Of a stretch of DNA of 64,000 nt, positions 34,527-42,437 are shown one piece after another. The stretch is taken from assembly GCF_018919385.1 (NCBI RefSeq), contig NZ_JAHLMF010000001.1, positions 434,001 through 498,000 on the forward strand, read 5' to 3'. Source of the DNA: Geomonas diazotrophica (lineage in GTDB: Bacteria; Desulfobacterota; Desulfuromonadia; Geobacterales; Geobacteraceae). Each line of letters begins with the position of its first letter. Position 1 is the stretch's first letter. The notes under the pieces were generated by a model. It made no database searches. It was not told the DNA's origin and saw nothing but the letters and a program-made list of their open reading frames with translations. The translations under genes were made by a program, and so were the position numbers.

Positions 34527-35387
34527 CTATGGCAGCACGAAGAAGAAGATCGATCCCTGCCCTTTTTCCGATTCGGCCCAAATCTTTCCCTCGTGCCTGT
34601 CGATGATTCGTTTGACTGTGGCGAGCCCTATGCCGTTGCCTTCGAATTCTCTGCCGTGCAGCCTCTGGAAGGCGACGAAGAGGTTCTCCTTGTACTTGCG
34701 GTCAAAGCCGACCCCGTTGTCCTTGATGAAGATTACCAGCTGGTCGTCAACGATGATCCGGCCGACTTCGATCTTCGGGTTGTCTCTGGTCGAGGTGTAC
34801 TTCCAGGCGTTCTCCAAGAGGTTCCACATCAACTGGGTCAGCAGGGCCTTATCACCCTGGACGTACAGCCCGTCGACGATGACGACCTCGACTGACCGCC
34901 CCGGGTCCCCTTCGGCGAGCCGCTCCATCGCCCCGCGGGCCAGGGCGCTCAGGTTGACCATGTCGCTTTTCAGCTTGATACGGTTTACCTTGGCCAGCTC
35001 GAGCATGTCATCGATCAACCGGCTCATGTCCCTCGTGGCTTGGCGGGAGCGCTCCAGCAGATGCCGCGCCTCCTCGGGGAGATGGCATTCGAAATCCTGG
35101 GCCAGGATGCTCAGGTAGCCGTTTATGTGGCGCAGCGGTGCCCTCAGGTCATGGGAAACCGCATAGCTGAAGGATTCCAGCTCCTTCACCGTAAGCTCCA
35201 GGCTGTGCGCCCGCGCGGCAGCGTTCTCCCACGCCACCTGAAACCGCTGTCCTGCAACTCCGATTCCGTCTGGTGCAGTTCGAGCTCCAAGAGCAAACGG
35301 TGCCGATCCATCTCCGAAGGGCGCGCCGGCAGTGCCTGCGCCCCCTCGGCGTTTTACCTTCTCCGACTCTTCGCTAGCTGTTCCCAT
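34527..35387 (-). CDS. Sensor histidine kinase with a scrambled N-terminus (probable frameshifts)
   Basis: 286 residues. The kinase core is intact: HisKA with LESFSYAVSHDLRAPLRHI, N box LMWNLLENAWKYT, G boxes KDNGVGFD and GNGIGLATVKRI, ending SIFFFVLP. Residues about 13-55 read as Gly/Ala/Pro-rich low-quality sequence. In the next frame the same DNA (about 35240-35355) encodes EMDRHRLLLELELHQTESEL, the coiled-coil opening usual for cytoplasmic PAS kinases. So two compensating indels seem to have shifted the frame. An upstream in-frame ATG at 35444 exists. No membrane helix and no adjacent regulator. Confidence 0.75.
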   Translation of the reverse strand: MGTASEESEKVKRRGGAGTAGAPFGDGSAPFALGARTAPDGIGVAGQRFQVAWENAAARAHSLELTVKELESFSYAVSHDLRAPLRHINGYLSILAQDFECHLPEEARHLLERSRQATRDMSRLIDDMLELAKVNRIKLKSDMVNLSALARGAMERLAEGDPGRSVEVVIVDGLYVQGDKALLTQLMWNLLENAWKYTSTRDNPKIEVGRIIVDDQLVIFIKDNGVGFDRKYKENLFVAFQRLHGREFEGNGIGLATVKRIIDRHEGKIWAESEKGQGSIFFFVLP

Positions 35388-35670
35388 GGTGGAAGCCCTA
35401 TACGATCGCAGGGTATTTATGAAAAGATTTACCAACCGTTGCACATTAAATTATTGAAAGGTTAATTTCAATCAAAAATAATGTCCGACGCGCCCCCACT
35501 GCGTAACGCCTCTGGCTCGCACCGGCCAGGGGAGAACCCGCGAACACGCCTCCCCCCTTTTTACGAACCCGCGGATCGACTGCTCCATGTGCCACGGCTT
35601 CACCCGTCCCGAGCACAACCTCAGGATCGGCCTGCTGCCCGGCAAAACTCTGCATCGGTTCCCTGCAATC

Positions 35671-35697
35671 GGGGCCCGGCGACGGGCCCCTCTTTTT
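35671..35697 (+). terminator. Orphan plus-strand rho-independent terminator
   Basis: Stem GGGGCCCG / CGGGCCCC with a GCGA loop followed by TCTTTTT. No intact plus-strand gene precedes it, so it marks an unannotated transcript or a decayed gene. Confidence 0.75.
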
Positions 35698-35783
35698 GCG
35701 CGCCCCGGCAGCCTTCCCATCTAGGAGCGACATCCCGGCGGCCGAGTTAAGACCGAGGGAACCCGGCGCAGACTGCCAACCCA

Positions 35784-35827
35784 AAAACAAAAAAGGGGGA
35801 CCAGGCAAAATGCCTGGTCCCCCTTTT
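35784..35827 (-). terminator. Terminator of the tRNA-Arg transcript
   Basis: A 17-base perfect stem containing GGGGGACCAGGCA with a three-base loop. On the minus strand it is followed by TTTTTTGTTTTTGG, just after the 3' end of the first tRNA gene. Confidence 0.8.
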
Positions 35828-35831
35828 CAGA

Positions 35832-35908
35832 TGGCGCGCCCGGAGCGATTCGAACGCCCGGCCCCAAGATTCGTAGTCTTGTGCTCTATCCAGCTGAGCT
35901 ACGGGCGC
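35832..35908 (-). tRNA. tRNA-Arg (anticodon ACG)
   Basis: 77 bases including an encoded CCA. Acceptor arm GCGCCCG pairs with CGGGCGC. D-loop AGCTCAGCTGGATAGAGC, anticodon loop CTACGAA with anticodon ACG, T-loop TTCGAAT. The ACG wobble A is normally deaminated to inosine. Confidence 0.95.
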
Positions 35909-35925
35909 AAACTTGAGAAATGCAA

Positions 35926-35955
35926 GGGGTCAGGAAGAGCCTGACCCCGCTTTTT
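35926..35955. terminator. Hairpin between the two tRNA-Arg genes
   Basis: Stem GGGGTCAGG / CCTGACCCC with a five-base loop. It is followed by CTTTTT on the plus strand and by only a weak T-tract on the minus strand, so its effect on the tRNA transcript is uncertain. Confidence 0.45.
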
Positions 35956-35956
35956 A

Positions 35957-36033
35957 TGGCGCGCTCGGAGAGATTCGAACTCCCGACCTACGGATTCGTA
36001 GTCCGTTGCTCTATCCAGCTGAGCTACGAGCGC
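35957..36033 (-). tRNA. tRNA-Arg (anticodon ACG), second copy
   Basis: 77 bases with encoded CCA. Acceptor GCGCTCG / CGAGCGC, anticodon stem ACGGA / TCCGT and loop CTACGAA (ACG). It shares the D-arm with the first copy but differs in the acceptor, anticodon and T stems, so it is not a recent duplicate. Confidence 0.95.
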
Positions 36034-36041
36034 ATTCTTTA

Positions 36042-36518
36042 TCAACTGGCCGGCAGGTAGTCGACCAGGGTGAAACCGTACTGTGGATGCTGAAACGCAT
36101 GCGTGGTGGGGTAGAGCGAAAACAGCCACCCCTTGTAGATCTCCTTCCCCTTTTCCCGGATCACCAGCTGAGCCGCGGGATTGACCAAGTCGTTGGACTG
36201 GGAAGTGAGGGTGGTGCCTTCCATCACGAAGTGCGGTAAAAACGTTTCCACCTTGAGCGTCAGGTCCGATCCGGGAAGATTGAAGTCGGAGCCTATCTTC
36301 AGGGTGTAGACCTTCCTCAAGTGGGCGTTCTTGTCGGCGACCCGGATCTGCACCGCCTTCCACTTTCCCTTCACCTGATCCGGTACCACCACCGTGGAAG
36401 GAGCCTCGGCCACCTGCGGTGCTGTTGCCGTCTGCTCCGACTTTTCCTTCTCGTTGCACCCTGCTGCGAACCCGATAGCGATGAGGGACAAAACTGTCAG
36501 TTTCATCAACCGCTTCAC
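36042..36518 (-). CDS. Putative lipoprotein (DUF2155-like)
   Basis: 158 residues from a GTG start with GCGGAGG five bases upstream; the ATG at 36506 lacks a spaced site. Signal with lipobox LIAIGFAAGC, Cys at about residue 21, then a charged linker. The mature part (GKWKAVQIRVADKNAHLRKV, FLPHFVMEGTTLTSQSNDLVNPAAQLVI, GWLFSLYPTTHAFQHPQYGF) matches the DUF2155 type of periplasmic lipoproteins of Geobacter relatives. Function unknown. It is sandwiched between tRNA genes on the same strand. Confidence 0.75.
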   Translation of the reverse strand: MKRLMKLTVLSLIAIGFAAGCNEKEKSEQTATAPQVAEAPSTVVVPDQVKGKWKAVQIRVADKNAHLRKVYTLKIGSDFNLPGSDLTLKVETFLPHFVMEGTTLTSQSNDLVNPAAQLVIREKGKEIYKGWLFSLYPTTHAFQHPQYGFTLVDYLPAS

Positions 36519-36560
36519 TACAACCTCCGCTGCTGCAACAACCCTGCTACTGCGTACTGC

Positions 36561-36568
36561 AAAAAAAA
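36561..36568 (-). terminator. T-run after tRNA-Ser(GCT)
   Basis: Eight T residues on the minus strand follow the CCA end directly. The tRNA structure may act as the terminator stem. Short site, low certainty. Confidence 0.35.
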
Positions 36569-36661
36569 TGGCGGAGAGCGAGGGATTCGAACCCTCGATA
36601 CCGGTTTCCCAGTATACACGCTTAGCAGGCGTGCGCCTTCGACCTACTCGGCCAGCTCTCC
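36569..36661 (-). tRNA. tRNA-Ser (anticodon GCT)
   Basis: 93 bases with encoded CCA and a long variable arm (about 20 bases), as expected for a class II tRNA. Acceptor GGAGAGC / GCTCTCC, anticodon loop CTGCTAA (GCT), T-loop TTCGAAT. Confidence 0.95.
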
Positions 36662-36699
36662 GTTTCAACATCTACTGCTTTTTCCCTGCTGTGAATCAA

Positions 36700-36785
36700 T
36701 GGCGGAGGAAGTAGGATTCGAACCCACGGAACTTTCGTTCAACGGTTTTCAAGACCGCCGCCTTCAACCACTCGGCCATTCCTCC
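36700..36785 (-). tRNA. tRNA-Ser (anticodon TGA)
   Basis: 86 bases with encoded CCA and a long variable arm. Acceptor GGAGGAA / TTCCTCC, anticodon loop CTTGAAA (TGA), T-loop TTCGAAT. It begins six bases after the serS stop, so it may be processed from the serS transcript. Confidence 0.95.
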
Positions 36786-36790
36786 AAAGC

Positions 36791-38080
<1,290 letters not shown>

Positions 38081-38174
38081 TCACCAAAGCTATACTGTCT
38101 AACATTCAATTCTGGGTTAGTCAACTCTTTTTTGCTAAGCCGGCACTTCCTATGCCCGCTGACAGGAGACAGCC

Positions 38175-38711
38175 GTGGCCAGACTCTTCATTGCCATTGA
38201 ACTCCCCGAAGACATAAAGCTCTCTCTTTCGGCGTTTTGTGATGAGGTTCCCGGTCTGCGCTGGGTAACGCCCGACCAGATCCATCTGACCCTCCGCTTC
38301 CTGGGGGACGTCCTGCCCCAGACCTCCGCCTCACTGAAGCAGAACCTCTCCGCCGTCAACTTCGCCGCCTTCCCGCTCACCCTGCGGGGGGTGGGACACT
38401 TCCCCCCACACGGACACCCGAGGGTGCTCTGGGTCGGAGTGGAGGAATCCCGGCCGCTTCTCACCCTTCAGCAGCAGATAGAGTCCGCCGTCGTCAATGC
38501 CGGCGTACTACCCGAGGAGCGAGGTTTTTCCCCGCACATCACCCTGGCCCGCATCAAGGAGAATGCATCTGCTGCCGTGGCACGCTTCGAGGCCAGTCAC
38601 CGGGATCTCAGCTTCCCGCCTTTCAACGTCGAAGAATTCATCCTCTTCTCCAGCGTTCTTACGCCCAAGGGCGCCATCCACCGCCTGGAAGAAACCCACC
38701 TCTGCCGGTAG
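38175..38711 (+). CDS. thpR: RNA 2',3'-cyclic phosphodiesterase
   Basis: 178 residues of the 2H phosphoesterase (LigT/ThpR) family, which opens 2',3'-cyclic phosphates on RNA. The two catalytic HxT motifs are HLTLRF (about 37-42) and HITLAR (about 121-126). The opening ARLFIAIELPEDIK and the ending FSSVLTPKGAIHRLEE are typical. GTG start follows GACAGGAGACAGCC. It is divergent from serS. The RNA substrate in the cell is not known for most members. Confidence 0.92.
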   Translation: MARLFIAIELPEDIKLSLSAFCDEVPGLRWVTPDQIHLTLRFLGDVLPQTSASLKQNLSAVNFAAFPLTLRGVGHFPPHGHPRVLWVGVEESRPLLTLQQQIESAVVNAGVLPEERGFSPHITLARIKENASAAVARFEASHRDLSFPPFNVEEFILFSSVLTPKGAIHRLEETHLCR

Positions 38712-38858
38712 TTCCCCCGAACACGGCGGGCGTTAAGGCGCAGCTTTCACGTGGAAGATCAGTGTCGCGGCGAGTCAAGAAGTTGTCGATTGGGATTCAG
38801 GTCGTGGCGCCGAAGCGACGTCAGTCCGTCATTCGGGCCCTTGGGGCAGGATCAAGGT

Positions 38859-38887
38859 CGGCCCGGAGGAGTGTCCCCTCCGGGCCG
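38859..38887 (-). terminator. Hairpin downstream of flagellin
   Basis: Perfect stem CGGCCCGGAGG / CCTCCGGGCCG eight bases after the flagellin stop on the minus strand. The T-tract is weak (ACCTTGATCC), so it may work mainly as a 3' stabilising hairpin. Confidence 0.55.
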
Positions 38888-38896
38888 GGTAGAGGT

Positions 38897-39715
38897 TTAG
38901 AAGAGTTTGAGCACGGACTGCGCTGCCTGCGAGGACATGGAGAGCGAGGTGGTGCCAAGGCTCTGGCGTGTCTGCAGCATCAGCATGTTGGCGCCTTCCT
39001 GGTTCATATCGGCCAGTGTCAGGTTGTCGGCGCCGGTTTGCAGCGTGCTGACCATCGAATCGGTGAAGCTCTGGCGGGTGGTAATGATGTTCAGGTTTGC
39101 CGCCAGGGTTTGGGTGTTGGACCTCAGGGTCGAGATGGCGCTATCCATCTTCGCCGTGTCCGTGGTGATGTCCGAGTTGGTGGCCCAGCTGGCGCTCGCG
39201 CCTGAGAGGCTCAGGCCGCTGGCATTTCCCAGGAAGCCGACCACGTTCAGGCTGGAGCTCGCGTCCTCGTTGAAGTTCACGGTCAGCGTGTTGGTGGCGC
39301 TCAGCAGGTTAAGGCCGCGATAGCCCGAGTCGGACGAGATGTTGTCTATCTGGCTGCGGATGGTGTCATACTGGGTGGCCAGTTTCGACCTAGTGCCCGT
39401 ATCGCTGGTGGAAAGGGCGGACTGTGCGATACCTTTTGCGGCGTTGATCAGGCCGGTGATGGCCGTGATGCCCGCGTTGGTGGCGCCGACCGTCTGCACC
39501 GCTTCCGACATGCCGTCCTTACGGTCGGACAGGTCGCTGGCACGCTGGTTCGCGTTCTGAGCTGCAAAGTAGTTGGTCGGGTTGTCAAGTGCACTGTTCA
39601 CCTGCTTGCCCGAGGACAGCCTCTCCTGCGTTCTGTTCAGGAGCTTGCTGGTCGATTGGAGGTTGAGGAGGTTGGTCCTCATTCCTGCTGTTAAAGAGAT
39701 ATCGCTGGTTGACAT
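38897..39715 (-). CDS. fliC: Flagellin
   Basis: A 272-residue short flagellin made only of the conserved D0/D1 regions. N-terminal half: SLTAGMRTNLLNLQSTSKLL, TQERLSSGKQVNSALDNPTNYFAAQ. C-terminal half: TDTAKMDSAISTLRSNTQTL, QSLGTTSLSMSSQAAQSVLKLF. The variable D2/D3 part is replaced by a short hinge. It would be exported by the flagellar type III system and form the filament. No other flagellar genes are in the window, so this copy is away from the main cluster or next to it outside. The symbol is tentative. Confidence 0.9.
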   Translation of the reverse strand: MSTSDISLTAGMRTNLLNLQSTSKLLNRTQERLSSGKQVNSALDNPTNYFAAQNANQRASDLSDRKDGMSEAVQTVGATNAGITAITGLINAAKGIAQSALSTSDTGTRSKLATQYDTIRSQIDNISSDSGYRGLNLLSATNTLTVNFNEDASSSLNVVGFLGNASGLSLSGASASWATNSDITTDTAKMDSAISTLRSNTQTLAANLNIITTRQSFTDSMVSTLQTGADNLTLADMNQEGANMLMLQTRQSLGTTSLSMSSQAAQSVLKLF

Positions 39716-40096
39716 GGTGTTTCCCCCCTTCTGGTTTTGGTCCCGGCGTTCTTGCCGGTTTTTTTACTGCGGCCGATAGGGAGAACCCATTTTTCACCAT
39801 GTGTGCCGTTTTTACAGGCGAGCCTGCAGCGCACCCCTTCCGGCAAGCCTCCTGATCCGCGCCACCCCCGGCACATCCGCCATAAAAACGGGCTTCTACA
39901 CCGTCTTACCAAGGAGGAAGCAACAGGACTAAGGGAGAGAAATTTTTTTTGCGGTTGGGGGAGCCGCGCCCCGCATGGTTTGCCCCTGGCGGAGAATCGG
40001 GGGGACGAGTCAAAAAACCGTCGCTGCTTTCCTTGCTCCCGCCGCACCGCTGTCAAAAATAATGAAGACACCGGAGCACCACGCCAAATGAGGCGC
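39716..40096. other. Intergenic region upstream of flagellin
   Basis: About 380 bases with no gene. The flagellin leader contains a small hairpin CCGGCAAGAACGCCGG (minus strand). I could not find a clear sigma-28 or sigma-54 promoter; a GGCAC-N5-GTGAA stretch near 39800 is only a weak sigma-54 candidate. Confidence 0.45.
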
Positions 40097-40801
40097 CTAC
40101 TCCGACCTGAGCCGGTATCCCACCCCCGCCTCGGTCAGGATATAACGGGGGCGCGAGGCGTCGACCTCGATCTTGCGCCTGAGGTTGCTTATGTTGACCC
40201 GCAGGACGTGGGGCTGCTCCAGGTAGGCCACACCCCAGATCTGCCTGAGGATCTGGCTGTGGGTCAGCACCTTCCCGGCGTGGGTCGCCAACATGCGCAG
40301 CAACTCGTACTCGGTGGGGGTGAGCGGCACCTCTTCCCCCCGCACGCTCACCCTGCGGTGCGGCAGGTCGACCCGGAGCTCGCCCACCTGGAACACCGGC
40401 TCCGGCACCTGCTGCAGCGAGCGGCGCAGCGCCACCTTGATCCGGGCGAGCAGTTCCCCGATCCCGAAGGGCTTGGTGAGGTAGTCGTCGGCACCGCAGT
40501 CGAGCGCCCGCACCTTCTCGTCCTCGCGCTCGCGCACCGAAATGACGATGATGGGGACCTGGGACCATTCGCGCACCCGCCTGATCACCTCGATGCCGTC
40601 CAGGTCGGGAAGCCCCAGGTCCAGGAGGATGACGTCGGGACGCACCGCCACCGCCGCGGCCAGCCCGGCATGCGCGCTGTCCGCCAGGTGCACCGAGTAG
40701 TCGCCGGTATCGAGCGCCGTCTTCAGGAAACGCTGGATGGCGACCTCGTCGTCGATCACCAGGACCCGCGGCAGGTTCGTCTTTTGTTCCTCACCCTTCA
40801 T
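40097..40801 (-). CDS. OmpR-family response regulator, KdpE-like
   Basis: 234 residues. Receiver with acidic pair IDDE, acceptor Asp in VILLDLGLPDLDGIEV and Lys in LTKPFGIGELL. Winged-helix output domain with VPLTPTEYELLRMLATHAGKV and the KdpE-style ending RPRYILTEAGVGYRL. Start 40801 follows AAGGGAGAGCCG. It overlaps the kinase gene by 11 bases. Similar to KdpE, the regulator of the Kdp potassium pump, but no kdpABC genes are visible; the neighbour is a KimA-like potassium transporter. Confidence 0.87.
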   Translation of the reverse strand: MKGEEQKTNLPRVLVIDDEVAIQRFLKTALDTGDYSVHLADSAHAGLAAAVAVRPDVILLDLGLPDLDGIEVIRRVREWSQVPIIVISVREREDEKVRALDCGADDYLTKPFGIGELLARIKVALRRSLQQVPEPVFQVGELRVDLPHRRVSVRGEEVPLTPTEYELLRMLATHAGKVLTHSQILRQIWGVAYLEQPHVLRVNISNLRRKIEVDASRPRYILTEAGVGYRLRSE

Positions 40802-42362
40802 CGGCTCTCCCTTCCGCAGCCGCACCAAGCGGCACCTCCACCACGATTTTCAGCCCCTTCCCCTTCCTGTTCTCCGCCCGGATCGACCCGCCGTGCGCCT
40901 CGACGATGCCCCGGCAGATGGAAAGCCCGAGCCCCGTCCCACCCACCACCTCCGGGACCGGAGTGCGGTAGAACTTCTCGAAGATGTGCGGCAGGTCCGC
41001 TTCCGGGACTCCCGGGCCGCGGTCGGCCACGCCGAGCACCAGCCGTTCTCCCTCCACGTTGGCATCGACCTCCAGTTCCCCGCCGGCCGCGGCGTGCTTC
41101 AGCGCGTTGTCCAGCAGGTTGACCAGCACCTGGAGCATCAGCACGAAGTCGAGGGAGACCAGGGGGAGTTCCGGAGCCAGCCGCACCGAAACCGGCATCC
41201 CGCAAAGGCGCGCCTCCACCGTCGCTATCGCCGTCCCGATCAGGTCCTGCACGTCGCAGGGCTCCTTTTTCAGCTGCAGCACGCCGGCTTCCAGGCGGGT
41301 CATGTCCAGGAGGTTCCCGACGAATCGGTTCAGGCGCGCGGCCTCCTCGCGTGCGGTTTGCAGCAGATCGGTGCGGGAGGAGCCGTTGAGCTTCTCCCCT
41401 TCCTCCAGCACCGCGCTCAGGGCCCCGGTTATGGCGGTGAGCGGCGTGCGCAGGTCGTGGGAAATCGAGTTGAGCAGGGCCCGCTCCAGGTTCTCCCGCT
41501 CCTTGAGGATCCGCGTTTCCTGGGCCTGCCGCAAAAGGCGCAGCCGCTCCAGCGCCATGGCGATCTGGGTGGCGTAGGCGCTCAATAGCCGTTGCAGTTC
41601 CACGTCCTGCCGCACGTCTTGCTCTTCCAGCCTCAGGGCCAGCACCCCGTGCGTCTCCGCCAGGGCCTTAAGCGGCACGTAGGTCAGCCTGTCGCCGCCG
41701 TAGGAATCTGTCCCGGCCCCGGCCAGGCGCCGGGAGCGCAGGCACCACTCGGCGACCTGCAGGGCCTCTGGGGGCAAGGCGAACCCGCTGCTCGCCGCAG
41801 CCAGCGCCAACTCCTCCTCCCGCCCCAGGATCAGTGCCACCTGGCCGCCCAGCGAGTCCTCGAGATTGGCGACCGCCGCAGCCGCCAGGGAAACCGTGTC
41901 GGTCGCGGCGGCAAGATCGCGGCTCAGCCGGTACAGGCTCGCGGTCTGCCGTTCGCGCACCCTGAGTGCTTCGAGGCTTTCCCGCGCCTTGGCCACCAGG
42001 GAGCTGATCACGAGCCCCACCGTAAACAGGGCGAGGAAGGTCACCAGGTATTCCTTGTCGGCGATCCTGAAGGAGAGGCGGGGTGGCACGAAATAGAAGT
42101 CGAAGGCGAGCACGCCCAGAAAGGCGCTCAGCACGGCGGGTCGTCGCCCGAGAAAGAGCGCCGCCAGGACCACCACCAGCAGATACCCCATCACCATGTT
42201 GACCGGCGAGAGATAGGGACGGGCCAGATCGCACAAAAGCGTCGCCACCGCGACCAGGGCGACCGAGGCCGCATATGCGCCCCCTCCCCGGTACCAGGCA
42301 GCGTGCGCCCTGCTCCGCAGGACGGCAGTCTCTAATGTGGATGTTCCCTGGTTTTCGCTCAT
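40791..42362 (-). CDS. Histidine kinase resembling the C-terminal half of KdpD
   Basis: 523 residues. Four helices at about 28-118 form a DUF4118 module (VNMVMGYLLVVVLAALFLG). A GAF domain follows at about 140-270, HisKA with the phospho-His in LLNSISHDLRTPLTAI, and ATPase with NLLDNALKHA and GGTGLGLSICRGIVEAH. The cytoplasmic KdpD sensor and universal stress domains that precede this in full KdpD (about 900 aa) are absent. Likely partner of the KdpE-like regulator and possibly a sensor for the adjacent potassium transporter. Confidence 0.86.
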   Translation of the reverse strand: MSENQGTSTLETAVLRSRAHAAWYRGGGAYAASVALVAVATLLCDLARPYLSPVNMVMGYLLVVVLAALFLGRRPAVLSAFLGVLAFDFYFVPPRLSFRIADKEYLVTFLALFTVGLVISSLVAKARESLEALRVRERQTASLYRLSRDLAAATDTVSLAAAAVANLEDSLGGQVALILGREEELALAAASSGFALPPEALQVAEWCLRSRRLAGAGTDSYGGDRLTYVPLKALAETHGVLALRLEEQDVRQDVELQRLLSAYATQIAMALERLRLLRQAQETRILKERENLERALLNSISHDLRTPLTAITGALSAVLEEGEKLNGSSRTDLLQTAREEAARLNRFVGNLLDMTRLEAGVLQLKKEPCDVQDLIGTAIATVEARLCGMPVSVRLAPELPLVSLDFVLMLQVLVNLLDNALKHAAAGGELEVDANVEGERLVLGVADRGPGVPEADLPHIFEKFYRTPVPEVVGGTGLGLSICRGIVEAHGGSIRAENRKGKGLKIVVEVPLGAAAEGRADEG

Positions 42363-42437
42363 ATTTCGAATCTAGCAGAACTACCGGACCATACAAGTGG
42401 TTTTCCCACCTCCCCGGGTTCCCGGCGAGGCCGGACG

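Larger units (their letters stand above)
35388..35831. other. Intergenic stretch with an orphan terminator and a possible gene remnant
   Basis: About 440 bases without a convincing intact gene. One plus-strand frame near 35560-35724 encodes NPRIDCSMCHGFTRPEHNL, with a CxxCH motif, but has no start. It runs through a strong plus-strand terminator at 35671-35697. It may be a degraded cytochrome fragment or a small RNA. Confidence 0.4.

Noticed and set aside
35446-35808. 120-codon minus-strand open frame
   Set aside because: Runs through two terminator hairpins, has no ribosome-binding site and no recognisable sequence.
39977-39988. CAGGGGCAAACC (minus strand) resembling the start of a GEMM-I c-di-GMP riboswitch
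   Set aside because: The second conserved block (GGGACGCAAAGC) is missing and the hairpins do not fit the aptamer.
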